In this document: positions 9,933 through 22,100 of the stretch, piece by piece
Layout: each line of letters begins with the position of its first letter
Numbering within the stretch: the stretch's first letter is position 1
Source of the DNA: Tetracentron sinense
Lineage: Eukaryota > Streptophyta > Magnoliopsida > Trochodendrales > Trochodendraceae
Assembly (NCBI GenBank): GCA_015143295.1
Contig: CM026567.1
Location: 7,272,416-7,336,415 of the forward strand
Direction: 5' to 3'
Length of the DNA: 64,000 nt
Program-made: the position numbers and the translations under genes
The notes under the pieces: generated by a model
Told to the model about the DNA's origin: nothing
Seen by the model: only the letters and a program-made list of their open reading frames with translations
The model's database searches: none

Positions 9933-12900
9933 GTGCATTGCCAGTGAATGAGTGTTTAGCAGGGGTGTTGATCGACACGGGATCCACTCATTCATTTGTC
10001 TCGCCCAGTTTTGTCAAAGGCTTTACATCTGGGCCAAGTAAACTACCTCGGGAGTTTTCCATTTCGACTCCATTGGGCAAGTCTGTTGAGGCAGATAAAG
10101 TGTATCTAGGCAGTGTTGTGCAAGTCATGCAGCATGAGTTACCAGTCGACCTGATCATTCTGGGATTTCAAGATTGGGATTTCAATGTTATCCTAGGTAT
10201 GGATTGGCTCTCAGCTCACCATGGACACGTGGTATGTTTCGAGAAGGTGGGAACTTTATGCCCGTTGGGGTGAAGCCGTTTCATTTTAGGGGACTTCAGA
10301 GAAGAGACATTGCTTGTTTTGTAGCTCTCAATCTTGTGAGTGTAAAAGTATGAGACTTCACATCGATTCCTGTTGTGTGTGAGTATATGGATGTTTTTCC
10401 GGAGACCTTACAAGGATTACCTCCTAATCAGGCAATCGAGTTTGCGATCAAACTTGCTCCAGGCATGGCTCTAATTTCTAGGGCTCCATCTAGGATGGCC
10501 CCTATCGAGCTTGAGTTAAAGGAGCAGTTGGAAGAATTGTAAGGCCTTGGCTTCATCAGACCAAGTGTCTCACCTTAGGGAGCTCCGGTGCTCTTCGTGA
10601 AAAAGAAGGATGGGTCAATGCAGATCTGTATTGACTACAGGCAGCTAAACAAAGTCACTATCAAGAATCATTATTCATTGCCTTGAATAGACGACTTGTT
10701 TGACCAGTTAAAGGGCGTAAAGTTCTTCTCAAAGATCGATCTTCGATCTAGGTATCATCAGTTAAAGATCAAGTCTGAAGATGTTTCCAAGACTGCCTTT
10801 AGGACTCGGTATGGGCACTAAGAGTTCCTGGTCATGCCTTTTGGTCTGATGAATGTGTCGGCTTCTTTCATGGACTTGATGAACCGGGTATTCAGATCAT
10901 CTCTCGATCAATGTGTGATCGTATTCGTCGATGATATCCTTGTGTATTCAAGACACAGGATGACCATACGAGAGATCTCTGCCTTACATTGTAGACTCTT
11001 TGAGAGCATAGCCTGTATGCTAAGTTGAGCAAGTGCAAGTTCTGGCTGAAAAGGGTGTTATTCCTTGGCCATGTGGTGTTTGTCGAGGGTATCTCAGTCG
11101 ATTCTGCGAAAATCAAGGCAGTGATGAACTGGGAGAGACCGTAGAGTGTTACCGAGATTCGCAGTTTTCTCTGCTTGGCAGGATACTACAGGAGGTTCAT
11201 GGAGGGATTCTCCAACTTAGCGGCTCCGCTTACCTATCTCACGTGGAAGAACACTAAGTTCACTTGGAGTGGGAAGTGTGAGGCAAGCTTCCTGGAGTTG
11301 AAGAAGAAGCTTACCATGGCCCCTATTCTCACAGTTCCGTATGGGAGCGGTGGCTTCGAAGTTTACAGTGATGCATTACTTGTAGGGCTTGGGTGTGTTC
11401 TTATGTAGCATAAGCAAATGGTTGCCTATGCTTCTCGTCAGTTGAAGGAGCATGAGCAAAACTACCCCACTCATAATCTAGAGTTTGTCGCAGTCATCTT
11501 TGCGTTGAAGATTTGACGTCACTACCTCTATGGAGAAGAGTTCATTGTGTTCACAGATCACAAGAGTTTAAAATATCTCTTCTTCCAGAAGGAGTTGAAT
11601 ATAAGGCAGCGTCGTTGGATGGAGTTCATGAAGGACTATGATTATTCCATTCAGTACCATCCGGGTAAGGTGAATGTGGTAGCCGATGCTCTTAGCAGAA
11701 AGCCTTATAGGGTTATGGCTCACATAAGGGTTTAAGAGTGGAAGTTATTGAAGGATATGTGTAACCTAGACACTACCCTCAGACTCACTACCTATGGGCC
11801 AATGATGTCAAACATCTCAGTTAAGCTGCATATCTTGGATCAGATCAAGGAGTTGCCAGATTCCGATGATGAGTTGCTTGTTTACCGGGACAAGTTAGGG
11901 AGTAGTGGTAGTTAGGATTTTACCGCGAGTAGTGGTGGTACTATCACATTCAAGGGCAAGTGGTGTGTTCTAACTGACCTAGAGTTGAGACTTGAGATCA
12001 TGGACGAGGCTCATCGATCCAAGTACTCTGTGCATCCAGGGGGTACGAAGATGTACTAGAACTTGAAAAGGTACTTCTGGTGGCGTAATATGAAGAGGGA
12101 AGTCACAGAGTATGTTTCTAGATGTTTGTTGTATCAGCAGGTAAAGGTCGAGCATCAGAGGCCAGCAGGTCTTTTACAGTCCCTCCCTATTCTAGAATGG
12201 AAATGGGAGAATATCTCGATGGATTTCATCGTTGGGTTGCCGCGGGCAGCGAAGGGCTCCGATGCTATCTGGGTGATAGTGGACAGATTGATGAAGTCTG
12301 TGCACTTTCTTGCTTACCGGACTACGTTCAGTTCGAATCAGTTGGTAGCCTTGTATGTTAAGGAGGTGGTCCGTCTGCATGGGGTGCCGGTTTCCATCGT
12401 GTCTGATCGTAACCCTAGGTTTACTTCTAGGTTCTGGAAAACTTTTCAAAGCGCTATGGGTTCTCAGTAGATTTCAGCACCGCCTTTTATCCTTAAACCG
12501 ATGGGCAGATTGAGCGGGTGAATCAGGTTGTAGAGGATATGCTCCGAACTTGTATATTGAACTTTCAGGGTAGTTGGGAGGAACACTTGCCTTTGGTTGA
12601 GTTCGCCTACAACAATAGTTACCAGGCGAGCATCCAAATGGCACCTTTCCAAGATCTGTATGGTCAAAGTTATCGGTCTCCTCTTTACTGGGATGAAGTG
12701 GGTGAGAGGAAGATACTGTGTCCTGAATTGATCGAGCAGACTGCAAAAAGGGTCAAGGTCATCAGGGAGCGGTTGAAAACTGCTTAGGATAGGCATAAGA
12801 GCTATGCAGACACTCGCCATAAAGATTTGAAATTCCAAGTCAGGGATCGGGTCTTTGTGAAGATTTCGCCGAACCGGGGAATCATGAGGTTCGGAAAGAA

Positions 12901-13258
12901 AGGGAAGCTCAGCCCTAGGTATGTGGGGACATTCGAGATCATCACTAGGGTTAGTGAGGTTGCTTACCGGGTAATTCTACCGCCTCACATGGCAGTGGTC
13001 CACAATGTATTTCATATTTTCATGCTCAGGAAATACATTCTGGATCCTTCCCACATCATTACTCTTAATCCCGTGGAGATTCAAGAGGATCTCACTCTAG
13101 TTGAGCACCCGGCTCAGATCTTGGATCATCGAGATCAAGTCTCGCTTACCAAGACTATCTCATTAGTCCTCGTGAAATGGCAGCACCATTCTACAGAAGA
13201 GGCTACGTGGGAGCGTGAAGCTGAAGTGAGGGAAAAGTACCCTCATTTATTTTCTTGA
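9933..13258 (+). pseudogene. pol remnant of Tekay element 1 (PR-RT-RH-IN-chromodomain)
   Basis: Recognisable pieces occur in order. The aspartic protease has its active site DTGS at 9,974-9,985. The reverse transcriptase carries FVDD at 10,924-10,935. RNase H has its first acidic strand at about 11,360 and TDHKSLKYL near 11,550. The integrase zinc finger and DDE core lie at 12,000-12,560. A chromodomain-like C-terminus follows at 12,827-13,258. Many stops (for example within 10,350-10,830 and at 11,406-11,408) and several frameshifts separate the pieces, so no functional polyprotein can be made. Domain order and sequence fit the Tekay (Del) clade. Pol would copy the RNA and insert the cDNA into the nuclear genome. 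Confidence 0.88.
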
Positions 13259-13330
13259 TGTTCTTTTTATGTAATTTGTTTCTTCTTGTTCTTTTGGTAT
13301 CGTTCCAATTTCGGGAATGAAATTCTTGTA

Positions 13331-13342
13331 AGGGGAGGAGGA
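13331..13342 (+). other. Polypurine tract, Tekay element 1
   Basis: AGGGGAGGAGGA directly precedes the 3' LTR at 13,343 and is the expected plus-strand primer. Confidence 0.8.
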
Positions 13343-14866
13343 TGTAGAACCCCGAATCTTCATTTCACTAAGTAGTAAATGGTGTGTGAATAGTGCTCAA
13401 AGTGGAGTCTTGTACACTAATGGGTTTTATGCTAATGAAAATGTTTGGATATATGGTGTGCATGTGTTGATAGGTATATATAGCATAAGGGACTGTGTTT
13501 TGAGTGTACAAGGTGTTAGAGTTGGAATGGAGAAGGTCCAAGTAGTGGAAAAGGGTTTTGCAGCAAAAACAGGGGAGCACCGATCGCTCTCTCTAAAACT
13601 GATCACTCGCTCAGAACACCGTTCGCTCGGTCAACTAGCGATCGCTCGGTATCTATCGGCTGGTCAAAGATTTTGTATAGGAAAAAATTCCAAAGAGGTT
13701 GTTTTCAACCGATCTCTCGGTCAAACCACCAATCGCTCGGTATGCCACCGATTGATCGGTTATACGCAGTTTTGCTTCATTAAGGGTGTTTAAGTCTTTA
13801 AACCACCACCCTTGCCTATAAAAGGCCCCAGATCATGCCTTAGGGTTTCAGAAACCCTTAGAGCATATTTTTGAGAGAGTTTGAGAGGAGAAGGAGAAAG
13901 GCTAGGGTGTTGCTCAAGCTTGAAGAGAAAATCAAGATCTTCCCTTCTTTGGTGTTCTTCAACTAAGAACTCGAGGTTCTCACTTGTTCCAAGCCTTTTG
14001 AATCGAATCCATCGATTTCACCAAGGTAGATACATTCTACTACCAAACTTGTGACAATACTAGTTCACCATATGATGTTCTTCTCATTCTATGCTAAAAT
14101 CTTAAGTTGATATGGTATATGATGTTGCTTTTATACTTGGATGTACACTACCATTATTAGGCACTCTATGTGTTTGGTTTAATGCCTCTAAGGACTTTTA
14201 TGTTGAGCATGCTATTATTCTCATGTGCTTCACATGTTCACATGAATCGAGGTTTTTCATGGATTTCTCAAAGTTATAAAAAGGGTTTTTAAGTAAGTGA
14301 CTCACATGATGATTTTAAGAAACTCCATGATATTGTTTAAGATCGGTTCACAAGTTCCAAGGATCATACTAAACTTACAAGGAGCTCTATGATAAAGTCT
14401 AAGATCGATGTACAAGCTCCAATGATCATACACGTAAATGTTCTAAGATCTCTATAGTTTTGCTCTATAGTTTTGCTCCACGGTATTGCTCTAAGGCTCT
14501 ATGGATCATAAATGACTCTAAGGACTCTAAGGAACTCTATGAACTTAACACAACTCAAAGAATTCACAAGGCTATGATTATCACAAGACTTACACGGTTT
14601 TGGTTTTCGGATGTCATCACACGTGCTATCTCATGGTTTCTACACTTCGATATGTTTTAAGGATTTCAGTCTTCATGTCTCGCATGCTTCCATGATATTA
14701 TTGCTTTGTTGTTAGCAGTATGTATACGCTGAGTATTCCACGCTCAGCTGATATTTGTTATCATCGGCAGGTGCACGGGTTCCTTTCGACTTGTGTAGTT
14801 CGGAGTCTTGGGTAGAGGAAGAATACTACGACCCAGAGCCTTCTCTGGACCACTACCAGGATGATG
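13343..14866 (+). repeat. 3' LTR of Tekay element 1, first part
   Basis: This stretch matches the 5' LTR from its first base to the ACCAGGATGATG block. There it is interrupted by element 2. The remainder resumes at 25,135. Confidence 0.92.
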
Positions 14867-15291
14867 TGTAGAGCCTCGGACCTTTTCACATTTAATGCAT
14901 GACACTTTCGTTGCCATTTTGCCTTTAAAGAGGTATAATTAATAAATAAGGAAGAAATTGGAAATTCTGAAACGTCAGAAATGTTCCTTTCGAAGTACGA
15001 ACCCAACGCAAGTTGAATCGTCAAAATCGGACGAATGAGTCAAAAGATATGGCCAAAACAGTCTGGACCTGCAGGAAATCGTAGCTCGGTTAGGCACTAA
15101 GGACGTAGCTCGGTTAGGCACTAAGGACCTAGCTCTGATAACGTGCTCTGATAAGGCACAAACAACGCATAGACAACGTATACGTTGTGCGTCCGTTGTG
15201 CAACAGACAACGGGTACGTCGTGCAACAGACAACGTGTACGTTGTACAGCTCACCGGGCACGTTGTACATAAGACAACGGACAACGAGCTC

Positions 15292-15565
15292 AGCACAACG
15301 TGTTCAGCACTATCCACAACGGACAACGTGTTCGGCACTATCCACAACGTGACAACGTGTTCAGTACTGTTCACAGCACAACGTGTTCAGCACTGTTCAC
15401 AGCACAACGTGTTCAGCACTGTTCACAGCACAACGTGTTCGGCACTGTCCACAGCACAACGTGTTCAGCACTGTTCACAGCACAACATGTTCAGCACTGT
15501 TCACAGCACAACGTGTTCGGCACTATTCACAGCACAACGTGTTTGGCACTATTCACAGCTCAACG
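15292..15565. repeat. 26-bp tandem repeat array in the 5' LTR of element 2
   Basis: About ten copies plus a partial one of a unit containing ACAACGTGTTCAGCACTGTT. The 3' LTR array (23,013-23,260) has about nine. A unit length of 26 bp shifts the frame each time, yet all three forward frames stay open. This produces spurious ORFs of 115-223 codons here and in the 3' LTR. Confidence 0.9.
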
Positions 15566-16496
15566 TGCTCGGTCCTCGCGTTTTGCAGAAATTTCAGTAA
15601 GGGCACTAGGGTCTTTTGGTCGGTTCACTCTTACCTTAAGAGTTTAACCCGAGCCTTTAGGGCTTCATTTCGACACTTAGAGAGATTGGGAGATAAGAAG
15701 AGAGGACAGGCGATTCCAAAACCTAGGGTTTCCAGTTTGGAGAGAAATCAAGGGGTTTGTGAACCCACACTCAACTCAAGCCCATTTTTCTTCAAGATCA
15801 AGGCACATGCTCGTGAGAAGCATCTCCTCAAGCTAGGGTAGCAACTCACGGTCGTTTTTGGAAGGGGTTTCTCCCTCATTTCTTCAAGGTCGGTACTTCT
15901 TACTACCCTCCTAGTTATAGTTCCTCTTTTCCCTTTATTTCTTTTGATTTTCTTTCATTTACACTTGTGCTATGAGATGGATGGTTGTGAATGGTAAATG
16001 GTGAATGGTGAATGGAGATGGAATGGGCGATTGGATGCCAATGGTTGTGTTGTGATGATTAAAATGGGGAGGGCATTATTCCAATAATGAACATACATGC
16101 ATGATCTGAGTAAAACCCATCTAGAAAAGCATGTTGTAGGGTAAATGAATAATGAACACACCATGTTTGATGAAATGCTAAGGTGAATAAAGTGAGTTGT
16201 AAATTAGGAAATGCATGCCTAATAAATCATGGATATTGCTAGGGCCTATGATAGTGTGTTTTCTTGCTTTCCCTAAATGATGTGAATATTACATTGCTCA
16301 ATCATTGATGTTATATGTGTTATGAAATTACCCAAATGTCATATTTAAATTTAAATGCAAGTATGTACACGGTTCCCACGAGCACGGCATGCATGACATG
16401 ATTTATCGAGGTTTTCAAGAACATGGTTAGAGGTGGGACATATCCTACGATATGTTTTACCTCGCTTTTCACAAGAAAACAAGAGCCAACATTCCA

Positions 16497-16640
16497 CGAG
16501 GGGTCTCCCCTCACTCACAAGTGCATATCATGAAGAAGGGCCTCCCTTCCCTCGCAAGTACATACTTATCATGAAGAAGGGTCTCCCTTCCCTCGCAAGT
16601 GCATTGCATAAAGAAGGGTCTCCCTTCCCTCTCAAGGCAT
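16497..16640. repeat. Degenerate direct repeats in the LTR of element 2
   Basis: Four units built on AAGGGTCTCCCTTCCCTC, spaced about 35-45 bp. They are repeated in the 3' LTR at 24,201-24,345. GGGAGACCC-type half-sites make each unit partly palindromic. Confidence 0.7.
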
Positions 16641-17430
16641 CTCACAAGCGCATCTCACAAGTACATCTTACAAGTGTATCTCACAAGTTACATGATCACA
16701 AGCAAGCACGCATGACATGCATGACATGACACGACATACAAGAATCAAGCAAGATAGACAAGATGAGTTTTCAAGCACGAAAATGGTACCTTAAGTCAAG
16801 TCAAGTGCACGATGTTTTCAAGAGGTTTTATCGGCTTTCTACGAAATACAAGCATGATTATAAATTGCTTTACTTCCTTGTACGATATGAATTGTTTCCG
16901 TCTGACATATATGAATTGCTCATGATTATGTATTGCCATTTTTATGCTATAATTGTTGGTTAGTATTTAGTACCCGCTGAGTATTCCATGCTCAGCCGTA
17001 CTTCTTATGTCGGCAGGTTCTGAGGGAGCTGCTGCTCCATTTGATGTTTGTGCTCCTAGTCCATGGGTGGAAGAGGAGTACGTCGAGGAACCTTTGGAGG
17101 AACCTCCAGTAGAGGGTTACCATTAGGTGGTTGTAGATTCTGAGTGGATAGCTGTGGGTGAGATGAGATATATACCTTCATGTATTTTGGCGGGCTCTGT
17201 CCACGCTTTCTTTTGGATTCCTTTTGTGTAAACTTGGATTCGTATATACATAGAGGTTTGTTTAGACTTCCGCTGTGCTATGTTAGAGTATGTTTCCGCT
17301 GTTTATAACCTCTATTGTATATGCTCTGTGGGTTTTTGCAAGTTGGTTTGTCAAGTAAGTCATGTAAGCCATGATTAGTCGTCCAAAGTTCACTCTAACT
17401 CCTAGGGTGGGTTTTGGGTCGCGACAGAAG

Positions 17431-17448
17431 TGGTATCAGAGCTTAGGC
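17431..17448 (+). other. Primer-binding site, Tekay element 2
   Basis: TGGTATCAGAGCTTAGGC lies 4 nt after the 5' LTR. It matches initiator tRNA-Met. Confidence 0.88.
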
Positions 17449-17786
17449 TTTAGGTCTCTAGGGTCACTTAGAATCTTATACCACGGCTTGACAAGAGCAT
17501 ATGCCAGGAAATAAGTTAGGAAGAAAGTAAGTCGGAAGAGAGTCTTGATTCAAGTGTAAGACTAAACTTTAGTCTTGGTCTAAAATGGTTGCTTTAACCA
17601 AGTACGGTCCTAGGTACGCCAGAACACTAAAGTATAAGTATAATGTGATGAATACTCTGATGACTTGATGTGATCTGTATTAGTATTATACAACTAATAC
17701 AAATTGAATTATTGTGAAATGGCATTGAAATAAACTGTGGTTTCAAGTTAGACTCATGTGGTGTTATTATTCTCAGGACTTTAGTC

Positions 17787-19035
17787 ATGAGACGGAACAC
17801 ATGGGGTCGTGGACCACATACCAGAGCTTCCTCTTCTTCACGGGATGAGGATGAGCAGCCGGACCTCTCTCAGGTCTTAGGCTCTATTGCTGAGACACTC
17901 GCCATACTGGCGGCTCGGCAGGCTATACCATCATCGGCGGCACCTACTCCACCGCCCGCAGCTCCAGTACATCGTACCGCTGGAGTTGAGGCATTCAGGA
18001 GATTGAGGCCTCCACCCTTCCATGGGAGTGTGGACCCTCTTGCTACGGAGGCATGGATCCTCCAGATGGAGAAGATCTTTGCGGTCCTCTTGCCTACAGA
18101 GGAGGATATAGTAGCATGGGCAGTTTTCATGCTAGAAGGTGAAGCCCACCATTGGTGGTTGTCCACATTGAGGATGCGAGATTTGACCATGCAGGGTCAA
18201 CCTTGGACTTGGGAGGAGTTCAAGGATACTTTTTATAAGAAGTACTTTCCGATCGGAGCACGGGAAAGGAAAGAGAGAGAATTCATCAACCTCGAGCAAG
18301 GTTTGATGTCGGTGGCACAATACGAGGCCAAGTTCTCGGAGTTATCACGCTTCGCGACTCACATGGTTGCCACCGAGGCAATGAAGGCAAGAAAGTTTGA
18401 GCAAGGGCTCAAAGATGTTATCATGGAGAAGGTTTCAGTTTTCAGACATGCTACCTACCCTGAGGTAGTAGACAAGGCCTTATTGGTCGAGGCCAATTCA
18501 AAAACAGTGTCCAAGAAAAGGGAGTTAGCGAGAGGCCAAGCTAGTAGTTCAGCACCTCCAGAGAGGCGGGCTCGTACCGGCCCTTATCAGTATGCGTGGC
18601 CAGCACCACCGATGAGGCCATCTTATGCGCCTCCAGCTCCCCGGCAGTATGTGCCTCAGGCACCGCGACCTCAGGCTCTTCCAGCTCCACGGCCAGTTAC
18701 ACCTCAGATGGTGAGGTATGCTCCACCTCCGGCCCCTCCGACCTATACACACGAGGTCTGCACTTCTTGCGGCCGAAGGCACCCGGCAGGAGATTGCCGA
18801 AGGGCATCGGGTGGATGCTTTCATTGTGGTCGCCAGGGCCACATGATCAGGTATTGCCCTAGCCGGCATTTACCAGGCCAGTCTCAGGGGATTAGGCCAC
18901 CAGCACGCCCAGCAGGATCATATCAGGCGTCATCTCAGACTACCCGGTCTACACCTCAGCCTCGCCAAGCGAACCAGGGACGTGTATTTGCTTTGACAGA
19001 GGGTGATGCACTTGCATCTGATGATGTGGTGCAAG
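17787..19035 (+). CDS. gag: Gag of Tekay element 2 (exon 1 of gag-pol)
   Basis: The open frame of about 416 codons starts at the first ATG after the primer-binding site. An N-terminal Ser/Asp/Glu-rich and Pro/Ala-rich stretch is followed by a retrotransposon Gag domain, roughly residues 85-240, with the typical WILQMEKIF and [15 protein letters not shown] segments. A long Pro/Ala-rich linker follows. Two zinc knuckles are present: C-x2-C-x3-H-x4-C starting at residue 325 and C-x2-C-x4-H-x4-C at residues 344-357. Gag would coat and package the element RNA. The exon ends in CAAG at a GT donor. Unspliced, the frame runs on to a stop at 19,146-19,148, adding 38 strongly hydrophobic residues. Confidence 0.9.
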
Positions 19036-19181
19036 GTACGCGTTTGGAGTTATTTACTTTATTCGTGATTGTTATGTTATGCTATATTCTTTGTGTACGT
19101 ACTTGGCATGTTCTATATGTATATATACCTACATGTATACGTTGTTGATGCATGGATTAACTCCGCTAGTTAAAATTTCAG
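19036..19181 (+). other. Spliceosomal-type intron between gag and protease, element 2 (146 bp)
   Basis: Donor CAAG|GTACGCG and acceptor ATTTCAG|GAACCC. Gag is in one frame and pol in another. Removing 146 nt joins them through a glycine codon with no other change. The intron is T-rich (TTATTTACTTTATTCG near its start), has GGATTAAC as a possible branch region, and contains the gag-frame stop. Element 1 has a 144-bp intron at the same codon. Confidence 0.75.
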
Positions 19182-22100
19182 GAACCCTACTAGTCAATGA
19201 GTATTTGGCTCGAGTGTTGATCGATACCGGGTCTACTCATTCGTTTGTCTCGCCGAGTTTTTCAGAAGGCTTTTCTGAGGAGCCTAGACAGCTAAAACAG
19301 GAGTTAGTCATTTCGACTCCCCTTGGCAAAACAGTATTGGCAGATAAAGTGTATAGAAATAGTGTGGTCCAAGTTGGAAGCCACGAGTTGGCGGTTGATC
19401 TCATCGTCCTTGGATTCCAAGACTTTGATGTTATATTGGGAATGGACTGGTTAGCAGCGCATCATGGACATGTAGCTTGCTTTGAGAAGATGGTACTCTT
19501 CAAGCCGGTAGAAGGAAAACCATTTCACTTTCAGGGGTTGAAAGGTAGAGATATCGCTCGTTTTGCGGCGTTGAGCTTAGCTAACCCCGAGGCAAAGGAC
19601 TCATCAACAATTCCAGTTGTGAGTGAATTCCTGGATGTGTTTCCAGAGGAGTTGCCAGGATTACCTCCAAATAGGGAGATTGAGTTTGTGATCGAGCTTG
19701 CACCAGGCACAGCTCCCATCTTTCGAGCTCCGAATAGAATAGCCCCGGTTGAACTTAAGGAGTTGAAGACTCAATTGGAGGAATTACAAGGCCTTGGTTT
19801 CATTCGACCAAGTGTCTCACCGTGGGGTGCCTCGGTGTTCTTTGTTAAGAAGAAAGATGGTTCGATGCGGATGTGCGTCGATTACCAGCAATTGAACAAG
19901 GTCACTATAAAGAATAGTTATCCATTGCCTAGAATTGATGACTTGTTCGATCAGTTGAAGGGAGCGAGATTTTTATCAAAGATAGATCTTCGATCGGGTT
20001 ATCACCAGTTGAAGATTAAGGTGGAAGATGTTCCCAAAACTGCTTTCAGGACTCGGTATGGACACTACGAGTTCTTGGTGATGCCTTTTGGACTCACGAA
20101 CGCGCCGGCAGCCTTTATGGATTTGATGAATCGAGTGTTCCGGCCATATCTTGATAGGTGCGTGATTGTATTTGTCGATGACATTTTGGTCTATTCCCAG
20201 ACACGGGAAGATCACACACGCGACCTACCTATGCCTTGCTTTGAAAATGCTAAGAGAGCACAAGCTATACGCCAAACTTAGCAAGTGTGAGTTTTGGTTG
20301 GAAGAGGTGGCATTCCTAGGCCACGTTGTTTCTGCAGAAGGTATCTCGGTAGATCCGAAGAAGATCGAAGCAGTTATGAGTGGGGCGAGGCCCAAGAGTG
20401 TCACGGAGATACGCAGCTTTCTTGGGTTGGCAGGCTACTACAGGAGATTCGTAGAGGGTTTCTCTAGCCTTGCAGCACCGCTCACTTACCTGACAAGGAA
20501 GAACGCCAAGTTTGTATGGAGTGATAAGTGCGAGATCAGTTTCACGGAACTGAAGAAGAGGCTTACTACAGCCCCTGTCCTTACTGTGTCATCTGGACCT
20601 TATGGGTATAAGGTGTATAGTGATGCCTCACACGTTGGACTTGGGTGTGTACTCATGCAGCACAAGAAAGTCATTGCCTATGCATCGAGACAATTGAAGG
20701 AGCATGAGAAGAATTACCCCACGCACGACTTAGAGCTTGCCGCAGTCGTGTTTGCACTCAAGATCTGGCGACATTACTTATACGGGGTGGAATTCTATGT
20801 GTATACGGACCACAAGAGCCTCAAGTACCTCTTTTCCCAAAAGGAATTGAATCTAAGGCAACGGCGTTGGATGGAATTTTTGAAAGACTATGATTGTACC
20901 TTTCAATACCACCCGGGTAAAGCAAATGTAGTGGCTGATGCTTTGAGTAGAAGACCTCCGGGGTTGTTAGCACACATGTTGGTTCAAGAATGGAAGCTAC
21001 TAGAAGATTTGGCAAATCTGGACATCAGTGTGAATAACTCTGTCCGTGGTCCTACCTTGGCAAATGTTACGGTTCGGCCGTACATTATAGATTTGATCCA
21101 AGAATATCAAGCCATGGATGCGGAATTGTTGGCTTTCCGGGACAAGGAAGTTGCCAAGGGCAGTGAAGACTTATCTCTCACTAGTCGGGGTGCTATCACA
21201 TTCAAGGGAAGGCTGTGCGTCCCAGCCAATGCAGATCTTCGAAGAGAGATTTTGGATGAAGCACACCGTTCGAAGTACACAGTGCATCCAGGGGGTACAA
21301 AGATGTACCAGAACCTCAAGAGTCACTTTTGGTGGCGGAATATGAAGAGGGATGTTGCGGAGTATGTAGCACGGTGCTTGGTGTGTCAACAGGTAAAAGC
21401 AGAACACATGCGGCCCGCAGGTCTATTACAGTCCCTTCCGATTTCCGAGTGGAAATGGGAGAACATATCCATGGATTTCATAGTTGGCTTGCCAAAGACG
21501 GCAAGGGGCTCAGATGCGATATGGGTAGTAGTGGATCGTTTGACGAAGTCCGCTCACTTCTTACCTTACCGAACTACTTTCAACTCTAGTCAGTTAGCCG
21601 CTTTGTACATCAAGGAAGTGGTGAGGTTGCACGGAGTGCCCGTTAGTATTGTGTCAGATCGGGATCCAAGATTCACATCACGATTCTGGAAAAGCTTCCA
21701 GGAGGCTATGGGTTCCTGACTTGATTTCAGCACCGCTTTTCATCCACAGACGGATGGACAAACCGAGAGAGTGAACCAAGTCATTGAAGACATGCTTCGG
21801 GCTTGTATGTTGGATTTTAGAGGCAGTTGGGAAGAGCACTTGCCTTTGGTTGAATTCGCCTATAATAACAGCTATCAGGCGAGTATCCAAATGGCACCAT
21901 TTGAGGCCTTGTATGGGCGAAGTTGTAGGTCTCCTCTCTATTGGGATGAGGTAGGAGAAAGGAAAGTACTTGGTCCGGAGTTGATTGAGCAAACTGCAGG
22001 CACAGTTAAGATCATTCGGGATCGATTGAAAGCCGCTCAAGATTGCCAGAAAAGTTATGCGGACACGCGCCGTAGGGACTTGGAATTTCAAGTAGGGGAT

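Larger units (their letters stand above)
14867..17426 (+). repeat. 5' LTR of Tekay element 2
   Basis: The 2,560-bp LTR contains a 26-bp tandem array (15,292-15,565) and a set of GAAGGG-TCTCCCTTCCCTC repeats (16,497-16,640). A CTCACAAG-rich stretch (16,641-16,695) follows, then the conserved stem motif at about 16,976-17,022. It ends in CGCGACA before the primer-binding site. Confidence 0.93.

Noticed and set aside
12464-12838. Minus-strand ORFs of 90-124 codons.
   Set aside because: They are shadows of the decayed pol of element 1 on the opposite strand.
15187-15841. Several overlapping plus-strand ORFs of 115-152 codons with Thr/Val/His/Ser-rich repeats, and their counterparts at 22,910-23,694.
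   Set aside because: They lie inside the LTRs of Tekay element 2 and are made by the 26-bp tandem array, which happens to lack stops in all frames. There is no independent start, domain or conservation.
17870-18190. Minus-strand ORF of 106 codons over gag, and similar ones at 18,549-18,869.
   Set aside because: They are antisense to gag and result from its GC-rich composition.
19021-19200. A programmed frameshift between gag and pol instead of an intron.
   Set aside because: No slippery site lies at the overlap. The two elements share exact splice-site consensus and codon position while their interiors differ. An intron explains both frames with one event.
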